From contig CAIYBH010000022.1 of assembly GCA_903924405.1 (NCBI GenBank), forward strand, positions 1 to 58,582: a stretch of DNA of 58,582 nt. The letters are read 5' to 3'. Of the stretch, positions 8,570 through 14,605 are shown piece after piece. The first letter of the stretch is position 1; each line of letters begins with the position of its first letter. The position numbers and the translations under genes were made by a program. Source of the DNA: an uncultured Planctomycetaceae bacterium (GTDB lineage Bacteria > Planctomycetota > Planctomycetia > Planctomycetales > Planctomycetaceae). Under the pieces are notes generated by a model. The model was not told the DNA's origin and did no database searches. It saw nothing but the letters and a program-made list of their open reading frames with translations.

Positions 8570-8598
8570 TCGCTCTGCCCACACCGCGGCCAATACAG

Positions 8599-8631
8599 CC
8601 CCTGTCAGTTGGGCGACTGACAGGGGGTTTT
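8599..8631 (+). terminator. Intrinsic terminator
   Basis: CCCCTGTCAG and CTGACAGGGG form a perfect 10-bp stem with an 8-nt loop, followed by GGTTTT. It would end transcription of the upstream coiled-coil gene after the MITE-like element. Confidence 0.85.
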
Positions 8632-8661
8632 GCTCACCCGCCGCCGCCAGTGTAACCCGCG

Positions 8662-8790
8662 CATGCAAAACGGTGTTGAACCCGACGATCGTCACGCTTC
8701 GCTCCGACGAAACGTACCTCTCAGATTTTTACGGGCGAATCAGGTAATCCAGCTGCTCGCCACGATCCAGCCGAAAACGCCCCTGATCGC
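8662..8790 (+). repeat. Decayed GGATGGCGAAACG MITE-like element (copy 3)
   Basis: This follows the terminator and matches the family in order: GCAAAACGGTGTTGAACCC, then the core GTCACGCTTCGCTCCGACGA plus AACG, then CAGCCGAAAACGCCCCTGAT. The right terminal repeat is not recognisable. It forms a tandem pair with copy 2. Confidence 0.55.
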
Positions 8791-8871
8791 CTTCGTCGCC
8801 TTCGCTGTCGTGTCAATCAAAAAAGCAAATTTCAGCTCACATTCAGTCCGAGTTTTTGGGGAAGTTCCGGA

Positions 8872-10290
8872 ATGAACGTTTTTCGATTTCAGAGCTGCCG
8901 ACCCCGAATCTTCTTGACAAGCCTCGCGCAGCTGCTCCTCCCCCTGCACCTCCAGACAGGTCTTTCTGCACAGGAAAACAATGCCGCGGTGGCGACCGCA
9001 CCAGCCGTCGCTCCGGCGGACATGTATCGCCCCACGGCTCACCCGGACAGAATTGTGCTGACATGGAGTGATGATCCCGCGACAACTCAATCCGTCACGT
9101 GGCGAACATCCACAGCCGTCAACCAGGGGATTGCCGAACTGGTGCTCGCCAGTGCCGACCCGGCTTTCGACCGCAACCCGCAACGCACCACAGCCGTCAC
9201 TGAAACTCTGCAAACGGACCTGAGCACAGCGCACTATCATTCCGTGACCTTCTCCGGACTAACCGCCAACACTCAGTATGCCTATCGCGTCGGGGACGGG
9301 ACACACTGGAGCGAGTGGTTTCAGTTTCGTACGGCCGCCGCCACACCGCTGCCGTTTTCCTTCATCTACTTTGGCGATGCTCAGAATGAACTGCGTTCCA
9401 AATGGTCTCGCGTGATCCGCGCTGCCTGGCGCACGGCACCTCAGGCCGCCTTCATGATTCATGCCGGGGATCTGATCAATCACGCAGAAGCAGATCAGGA
9501 ATGGGGTGAATGGTTTGGTGCCGGCGCATGGCTGAATGCCATGGTCCCCAGCGTTCCGGTGCCCGGCAATCATGAACAGGTGCGGAAGTCGGGGCAGAAC
9601 GCGGGACTTTCACATCACTGGCGTCCCTCCTTCACACTGCCGCAGCACGGACCGGCGGGGCTGGAAGAATCCTGCTACACACTGACCTATCAGGGCGTGC
9701 GTCTGATTGGATTGAACAGCAACGAGCGACATCAGGAACAGGCCGTGTGGCTCGAGCAGATTCTGTCTGAGAATCGGGAGCCGTGGGTGATCTGCACCTT
9801 CCACCACCCGATCTTTTCCACAGCCAAATCACGCGACAATCGGGCATTGCGAGAGATCTGGAAACCTGTGCTGGATCGTCATCGTGTGGATCTGGTGCTG
9901 CAGGGGCATGACCACACCTATGGTCGCACCGGCCTTGAGACTCCGGTCGCCACAGCCAATCCCGCTGAAGAACTGAAGGCGGACGAAACATTTTCCGGGA
10001 CCGTTTATGTCGTTTCCGTCAGCGGCCCCAAAATGTACAACGTGCAGCGTGCCGCCTTCATGCCGCGAGTCGCAGAATCCACGCAGCTTTACCAGGTGAT
10101 CCACGTCAATGGCCAGCAACTGGGATATGAAGCCTACACCGCCACGGGCGAATTGTACGATGCCTTCCAGCTGACCCACCATCCCGACGGGACTCGCACA
10201 CTGCTTGAACAGATTCCGGAAACACCGGAACGACTGAAACCACCGGTCGCACCAGCGCCGGCAAAGAAAGCCGCCGAAGTGTTTCGCTAA
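8872..10290 (+). CDS. Secreted purple acid phosphatase-like metallophosphoesterase
   Basis: The 472-aa protein has an N-terminal export segment (FLTSLAQLLLPLHLQTGLSA), a purple acid phosphatase N-terminal domain of fibronectin-III type (about residues 52-155), and a calcineurin-like phosphoesterase domain. Metal-ligand motifs appear in order: GDAQ (168-171), GDLIN (199-203), GNHE (232-235), FHHP and GHDHTYGRT. The expected activity is hydrolysis of phosphate mono- or diesters outside the cytoplasm with a dinuclear metal centre; the exact substrate cannot be read from the sequence. GGGAAG lies 8 nt before the ATG. A weak CCGGTC/GACCGG hairpin follows the stop. Confidence 0.9.
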   Translation: MNVFRFQSCRPRIFLTSLAQLLLPLHLQTGLSAQENNAAVATAPAVAPADMYRPTAHPDRIVLTWSDDPATTQSVTWRTSTAVNQGIAELVLASADPAFDRNPQRTTAVTETLQTDLSTAHYHSVTFSGLTANTQYAYRVGDGTHWSEWFQFRTAAATPLPFSFIYFGDAQNELRSKWSRVIRAAWRTAPQAAFMIHAGDLINHAEADQEWGEWFGAGAWLNAMVPSVPVPGNHEQVRKSGQNAGLSHHWRPSFTLPQHGPAGLEESCYTLTYQGVRLIGLNSNERHQEQAVWLEQILSENREPWVICTFHHPIFSTAKSRDNRALREIWKPVLDRHRVDLVLQGHDHTYGRTGLETPVATANPAEELKADETFSGTVYVVSVSGPKMYNVQRAAFMPRVAESTQLYQVIHVNGQQLGYEAYTATGELYDAFQLTHHPDGTRTLLEQIPETPERLKPPVAPAPAKKAAEVFR

Positions 10291-10339
10291 AAACCCCCCG
10301 GTCACCCCCGTTGCGACCGGCAATCAAAAGCAATCCCCC

Positions 10340-10381
10340 ATCCTCGTGCTCGTACTCGTGCTCGTGCTCGTGCTCGTGCTC
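10340..10381 (+). repeat. CTCGTG hexanucleotide array
   Basis: About seven CTCGTG/CTCGTA units are followed by CTCGGAGTCGCAACC. The same array-plus-tail recurs at 10737-10780 and, shorter, near 11778; the complementary GAGCAC form occurs at 10596-10633, 10950-10990 and 13169-13215. Confidence 0.85.
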
Positions 10382-10442
10382 GGAGTCGCAACCCCAGCCC
10401 GCAACTCTGGAGTCGCAAACCGCGATTATCATCCGACACAAT

Positions 10443-10640
10443 CACCGGTTACCCCGTCGCAATTGAATTGCGAAGCAATGCCATGCAATAGCCTCGCAGT
10501 AGTCCGAGGAACCCGGTCCCACCGACCCATCCGAGTTGCGAAGCAACGGCAGGCGTGCCCACTTGCAACCCATCACGAAATCGCAGATCGCTCATTTCGA
10601 GCACGAGCACCGCTGCGCTGAGCACGAGCACGATGGAAGA
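10443..10640 (+). repeat. Composite repeat, third partial copy
   Basis: This shares with 11497-11645 and 13103-13215 the order: TTGCGAAGCAATGCCATGCA, a spacer with CCGAGGAACCCG, TTGCGAAGCAACGGCAGGCG, GCCCACTTGCA, ATCACGAAATCGCAGATCGC, then TCATTTCGAGCACGAGCACC and GCTGCGCTGAGCACGAGCAC. TTGCGAAGCAA is itself a small palindrome (TTGC-gaa-GCAA). Confidence 0.75.
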
Positions 10641-10695
10641 CACGCATTTGGAACTAAGAAATCCCTCGACCGGCGACGAAAAGCAATCCCCCAAC

Positions 10696-10772
10696 CTCAT
10701 CCCGATCCCCATCCCGATCCCCATCCCGATCCCCATGCTCGTGCTCGTGCTCGTACTCGTACTCGGAGTCGC
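10696..10772 (+). repeat. ATCCCG/ATCCCC and CTCGTG hexanucleotide arrays
   Basis: Six-base units alternating ATCCCG and ATCCCC run directly into CTCGTG units. The region is purely repetitive and shows no sign of coding constraint. Confidence 0.85.
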
Positions 10773-11197
10773 AACCCTCACCCGCTCAATCCCAATCTCC
10801 CAAAATCCGTGCCCATCTGTGTTCATCTGTGGTTAAACAACGACAACCCACAGCCGCAGCACGGATCTCAAGCCGACTCAGATGATGAACCCGGTCGCTT
10901 CGCGGCTGGCGGGGGACCCTTTTCAACGCCGGTTTCAGACCGTTTCAAGCACGAGCACCGCGGCGCTGAGCACGAGCACGAGCACGATGAACAGCAGTGA
11001 GGCGTGCGGAAACGGTGCCATCCTTCTCCTTTGGCAACCGTGGTCTCGTCAGGAACAACGACCTACATTCACCTCGCCCCAGTGTGTCGCGACTACCAGA
11101 TCCTGGGGCCATCCATCTATTGGGTACTCTCACAAGTCATTGACTCGAAGACACTTGCATCGACGGATCGGTAGGATTGCACAGGGTCAGATGCCGG

Positions 11198-11478
11198 AGT
11201 TGAAGGGCGTTTCACCCCACCGCGGCTTGCAGGCCCCAGACCATGCTGCCCCCGCCATCGCTCGCTCCACAAGCCGCGTTCCCCGGTATTCATCCGTGGT
11301 CGAAAAATATTTCCAACGCCCGGTTACATGGGTAGACTCCCTGATCTCGGACCTGCGCGGTTGATTCCTCGATCCGCACGCTCACACATGACGTCGCGTT
11401 GCGACTCTGCGAATTCGTTCCGTCTCGTGTCCTCGGATTGGCATCCGAGGCTATCACCTGCCGTCGCGTTGCGACTGA
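11198..11478 (+). repeat. 281-bp direct repeat, left copy
   Basis: This is almost identical to 12795-13075, with a constant 1597-bp offset, no gaps and about five mismatches that I can count. It contains hairpin-forming motifs: GTCGCGTTGCGAC twice and CCTCGGATTGGCATCCGAGG. Together with its partner it brackets the PIN-domain toxin module. Confidence 0.95.
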
Positions 11479-11496
11479 GCGGCGGGCATCGCAATG

Positions 11497-11645
11497 AGAT
11501 TGAATCGCGAAGCAATGCCATGCAATCGCCTCGGACGTCGTCCAGGGAACCCGTTGCCCCGGCCTATCCAGGTTGCGAAGCAACGGCAGGCGTGCCCGCT
11601 TGCACGCAATCATGAAACCGTAGATCACTCATTTCGAGCACGAAG
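11497..11645 (+). repeat. Composite repeat after the left direct repeat
   Basis: Two TTGCGAAGCAA-type boxes, CAACGGCAGGCGTGCCCGCT, and TCATTTCGAGCACGA occur in the same order as at 10443-10640. The corresponding part after the right direct repeat (13103-13215) lacks the segment between the two boxes. Confidence 0.75.
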
Positions 11646-11694
11646 TGAACAAGCGGCCGTTGGTTTAGCCGGGTTTTCGCCCCCTCATCCCCGA

Positions 11695-11720
11695 CCCTTC
11701 TCCCCCGCGGGGGAGAAGGG
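11695..11720. repeat. Perfect GC-rich palindrome (CCCTTCTCCCCCG...)
   Basis: CCCTTCTCCCCCG is followed directly by its exact reverse complement, a 26-bp perfect palindrome, preceded by CCCCTCATCCCCGA. This motif is a widely dispersed bacterial intergenic palindrome and has no gene function evident here. Confidence 0.85.
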
Positions 11721-12034
11721 GGAATTTGCTGCGTGCCGCAACCTGACAGTCCGCTCGGCGCCGCCTCTGCTCTTCGCGTGCTCGTGCTCGGAGCCGCAAC
11801 CTCGGAATCGCTACTACGACTCTTAATGGAAGGTCGAGGCAACAGTGAACGCTCCGCAAATGTCAACGTTTGCAAATCCGAATTGCCTTGACCCCGGGCA
11901 GCCCTCATAGAATACACGTATCCACTATCCTCCGATGGGATGGCGCGTCGTTCCGGGGACATGCACCCTGAATTCCGAATCAGTGTCTCGTGGCAAATCA
12001 GGCGTACGAGTTTTATTTTCGACGAAAGTACTTC

Positions 12035-12526
12035 ATGTCGACGGTCTACATTGAGACTTCGGTCGTCAGCTACCTGAGAAACAACCCGACAGCAGCCATT
12101 GACTCAGTCACGCGTCAGCAGATCACGAGAACGTGGTGGAACAATGATCGCCATCGATATGAGCTCTTCACTTCCCAGTATGTTGTTGACGAGTGCCGAT
12201 CCGGCAACGCAGCCAGTGCGGCTGAACGACTGGAATACCTGACATTGCTCCCTCTACTGTCGCTCAAAATAGAAATCGACCAACTTGCAGGTGAGATTCT
12301 GTCGCGAGCAATTCTGCCGAACCATGCGATGCTGGATGCTTTGCATATTGCCTGTGCCGCCGTACACCGCGTAGACTATCTACTGACCTGGAATCGCAAA
12401 CACATCGCTAACCCGATCATTCTTCCCCGCGTGTTCCGTACCCTTCAGGATTTTGGACTTCCGTTTCCGATCATCTGTACACCCAGAGATATGATGGAGG
12501 AAATCAATGACGAGCCCTCAGAGTGA
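12035..12526 (+). CDS. PIN-domain protein, VapC-like toxin
   Basis: The 163-aa product starts MSTVYIETSVVSYL, the opening strand of a PIN nuclease in which Glu stands at the usual first Asp position, and continues with conserved acidic positions in VVDECRSG and AMLDALHIACAAVHRVDYLLTWN; it ends with PIICTPRDMMEE. The family is annotated as type II toxin-antitoxin VapC-like, with metal-dependent RNase activity expected. A longer frame from 11990 adds residues without homology. The downstream small gene overlaps it by 20 nt, as usual for a toxin-antitoxin pair, though here the toxin is first. The pair lies between 281-bp direct repeats in an otherwise gene-free island, suggesting acquisition as a unit. 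Confidence 0.85.
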   Translation: MSTVYIETSVVSYLRNNPTAAIDSVTRQQITRTWWNNDRHRYELFTSQYVVDECRSGNAASAAERLEYLTLLPLLSLKIEIDQLAGEILSRAILPNHAMLDALHIACAAVHRVDYLLTWNRKHIANPIILPRVFRTLQDFGLPFPIICTPRDMMEEINDEPSE

Positions 12527-12749
12527 TCCCGTGATTGAAGAAATTCATCACACACGACGCGAAATGGCCAGGAAGTTCAATTATGATCTCGCAAAGATCA
12601 CAGCCGATGCCCGACGTCGCCAGTCAATTGAAGGTCGACCGGTATGGCAGCAGGAACTCGCTGTGTCGTTGCGACACGAGGGAGAATCTTTGTCAGTCAC
12701 CGACACTGACATACCAGCCAGCACCGGGTCATCGGCAATGTCTGACTGA
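12507..12749 (+). CDS. Small partner of PIN toxin, putative antitoxin
   Basis: The 80-aa protein opens SDPVIEEIHHTRREMARKFN followed by YDLAKITADARRRQ, which matches small proteins usually encoded directly after PIN genes of this type (pattern DPVVEEVRxxRxEIAxxFNYD). It overlaps the toxin gene by 20 nt, so translation is probably coupled. Family members as I remember them end soon after a 'GR-x-V' segment. Here EGRPV is followed by about 35 residues (WQQELAVSLRHEGESLSVTD...) that look like readthrough into flanking sequence, possibly after a frameshift. The antitoxin role is inferred from position. Confidence 0.6.
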   Translation: MTSPQSDPVIEEIHHTRREMARKFNYDLAKITADARRRQSIEGRPVWQQELAVSLRHEGESLSVTDTDIPASTGSSAMSD

Positions 12750-12794
12750 GCTTTCAACGCTCCAGTTGGTAAGTGTACACCAGCACCAGAGGGA

Positions 12795-13075
12795 AGTTGA
12801 AGGGCGTTCCACCCCACCGCGGCTTGCAGGCTCCAGACCATGGTGCCCCCGCCATCGCTCGCTCCACAAGCCGCGTTCCCCGGTATTCATCCGTGGTCGA
12901 AAAACATTTCCAACGCCCGGTTACATGGGTAGACTCCCTGATCTCGGACCTACGCGGTTGATTCCTCGATCCGCACGCTCACACATGACGTCGCGTTGCG
13001 ACTCTGCGAATTCGTTCCGTCTCGTGTCCTCGGATTGGCATCCGAGGCTATCACCTGCCGTCGCGTTGCGACTGA
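12795..13075 (+). repeat. 281-bp direct repeat, right copy
   Basis: This is the partner of 11198-11478 in the same orientation and begins only 46 bp after the stop codon of the antitoxin-like gene. It ends GTCGCGTTGCGACTGA as in the left copy. Confidence 0.95.
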
Positions 13076-13102
13076 AAGGCTGGAGTCATCGCGTTGTTAT
13101 TG

Positions 13103-13215
13103 AATTGCGAAGCAATGGCAGGCGGTGCCCGCTTGCACTCGATCACGAAACCGCAGATCGCTCATTTCGAGCACGAGCACGAGCACCGCTGCGCTGAGCA
13201 CGAGCACGAGCACGA
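13103..13215 (+). repeat. Composite repeat tail with GAGCAC array
   Basis: TTGCGAAGCAATGGCAGGCG, GTGCCCGCTTGCACTCGATC, CGCAGATCGCTCATTTCGAG and then GAGCAC hexamers around GCTGCGCTGAGCACGAG. It matches 11497-11645 and 10443-10640 but lacks the inter-box segment. Confidence 0.75.
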
Positions 13216-13570
13216 TGGAGGGCACAAACCTGTGCACCACGGAATCCTGCGACGGGCGATTCAGGGCCACCCCCATCCCCAACACCGTGGTCGTGGTCGT
13301 TTCGTTCACTCAACCCTGACCACGTCCTGTCCCGAGAACGATTCTTTTCATCCGCGGTCGCACTTCCGATTTGAAATCGCCCTTGTTCAAAGCACAATCC
13401 TGTCTGCCTGGCGTAAAAAACGGCAAGTCACTGAAATAATTCACAAGGCTGAGCCATCGTATCTCACAGCAAAAGACCAGTGGCTTTTGCCCACGCCTGC
13501 CATCGAAAACGTCTCGATTCACGAGCCACGCGAAATCGATGTTTCCTGAAGTCTCTTCGAAAGTGAAGTC

Positions 13571-14071
13571 ATGCAGATCTGGAAGAATGTTGTTTGTCTG
13601 GGGCTGATGCTGACCCTGACCGTCGCCGGGGTTGCCGATGAAAAGAAATCAGCTCAGAAGGGAAAGAAAGCCCCTGCACCGACGCAGCGGTTTCTGAACG
13701 GGATTGAGTTGACTGCAGAACAAAAGGACAAAGTCGCAGCTCTCGACAAGGAATTGTCCGCCGAGTTTCAGAAGTTGCAGAAATCACGCAGCGAAATTCT
13801 CACACAGACACAGAAGACGGCAGAGCGGGAAGCTCAGAAAAGCGCAAAGGCTGCCGGCAAAACTCCCGCTGAAACTCGCAAGTCCGTCGAACAGGCCCTG
13901 CAGCTGACCGACGAACAGAAGACGAAGCTGGCCGAATGGCAAAAGTCGCAGCAGGCGTTCACCACCACAGCACTAAACGGCTTAAAGAAAATTCTGACTC
14001 CGGAACAGGCTGCAAAGCTGCCCACGCCCGCCGGGAAGGGCAACGCAAAGAAGAAAAAGAAAGCCGAATAG
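13571..14071 (+). CDS. Small secreted Lys/Gln-rich protein with LTxEQ motifs
   Basis: The 166-aa product has a signal peptide (VVCLGLMLTLTVAGVADE), two helix starts of the form LTAEQKDKVAALDKE and LTDEQKTKLAEWQKS, a further LTPEQAAKLP, and a Lys-rich tail (NAKKKKKAE). Paired LTxEQ helices recall Spy/CpxP-type periplasmic proteins, though length and overall sequence are not a clear match. An envelope stress or chaperone role is therefore only a guess. The start at 13571 follows GTGAAG. A strong terminator lies 29 bp after the stop, so it is a single-gene unit. Confidence 0.75.
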   Translation: MQIWKNVVCLGLMLTLTVAGVADEKKSAQKGKKAPAPTQRFLNGIELTAEQKDKVAALDKELSAEFQKLQKSRSEILTQTQKTAEREAQKSAKAAGKTPAETRKSVEQALQLTDEQKTKLAEWQKSQQAFTTTALNGLKKILTPEQAAKLPTPAGKGNAKKKKKAE

Positions 14072-14099
14072 GCGGACTGCGGAACAAATCTTCGACCAA

Positions 14100-14130
14100 A
14101 CGCCATGCGGGACAATCGCATGGCGTTTTT
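14100..14130 (+). terminator. Intrinsic terminator
   Basis: ACGCCATGCG and CGCATGGCGT form a 10-bp perfect stem with a 7-nt loop, followed by TTTT. It ends the small secreted protein gene. Confidence 0.9.
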
Positions 14131-14263
14131 GCGTTGAAAGCGAGGTCTCAGTCAAACGGCCGGGAAATCCGGCACTCGTCGCACTTCCCCCTCGCATTGT
14201 GTCAGTTCAGTGCCAGCCCACTGTCATCGCGTAGCCCACTGTCATCGCGGGACGTGCCAGCCG

Positions 14264-14421
14264 GGGATGGTTAAACGATGACCGCATGGAAGTTCAGACA
14301 CGTTTTCGGCTTGATTGTGGAAAGCCGGCCAATTGCAGCAATCACCACTGCCAAAGCCGATGCTACGTTTCGGCGGAGCGAAACGCGACGAATTGCCGGG
14401 CTCCCACCGTATCGCCATCCC
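14264..14421 (-). repeat. GGATGGCGAAACG MITE-like element (copy 4, complete, inverted)
   Basis: Relative to copy 2 this 158-bp copy is reversed. Its ends are GGGATGGTTAAACGATG and CACCGTATCGCCATCCC, and the inner core reads ACGTTTCGGCGGAGCGAAAC plus GCGACG. The CAAGCC-GAAAACGTG segment of the other copies is found in reverse complement at about 14299-14315. Confidence 0.85.
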
Positions 14422-14605
14422 ACACACCACCTGGGATGCCCGGGATGTGGAAATTGAGTATCATGTAGTCCGGGCGGCGGAGACCACCGCACAGGCCCGT
14501 GTCAGCCGATCTTCCTCATTATCCAATTCGGCGTTCTCAGGACCTTCAGAAACGACCTTGCCCGTGACTGCTGACCCGCACAATTCTCCTGTATCTGCAC
14601 TGGAC

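Larger units (their letters stand above)
10291..12034. other. Repeat-dense accessory region
   Basis: I see no convincing protein gene in these 1.7 kb. The sequence is a patchwork of hexanucleotide arrays (CTCGTG and ATCCCG/ATCCCC), three related copies of a composite repeat built from TTGCGAAGCAA boxes and TCATTTCGAGCACGA, the left 281-bp direct repeat and a GC-rich palindrome. Frames through it give low-complexity products rich in His-Glu or Ser-Thr. Confidence 0.7.
12750..13570. other. Intergenic region carrying the right direct repeat
   Basis: The stretch between the antitoxin-like gene and the small secreted protein holds the right 281-bp repeat and its composite tail. From about 13330 to 13570 the sequence becomes non-repetitive and probably contains the promoter of the next gene. 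No coding region is convincing. Confidence 0.6.
14072..14605. other. Intergenic region before the Hsp70-like gene
   Basis: Holds the terminator at 14100-14130, an 18-bp direct repeat (AGCCCACTGTCATCGCG twice, 14215-14250) and a complete MITE-like element. The Hsp70 reading frame stays open back to 14315, but that part lies partly in the repeat and shows no homology. Confidence 0.6.

Noticed and set aside
7554..8582. 342-aa minus-strand ORF opposite the coiled-coil gene
   Set aside because: It is the antisense of the KER repeats (hence FFLSSLFL-type runs) and crosses the MITE-like element.
11198..13075. Integron-type attC cassette
   Set aside because: The flanking hairpins are suggestive, but I see no integrase and no attC core site (GTTRRRY) arrangement, so I report only direct repeats.
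10340..13215. CRISPR array
   Set aside because: Repeats are spaced irregularly, include hexanucleotide arrays and have no unique spacers of constant length; no cas genes are present.
10536..13549. ORFs rich in His-Glu or Ser-Thr (HEHEHRCAEHEHEHD and similar) through the repeat island
   Set aside because: They are translations of the GAGCAC/CTCGTG arrays and the composite repeat, repeat in all copies, and have no ribosome binding sites or homology beyond the repeat.
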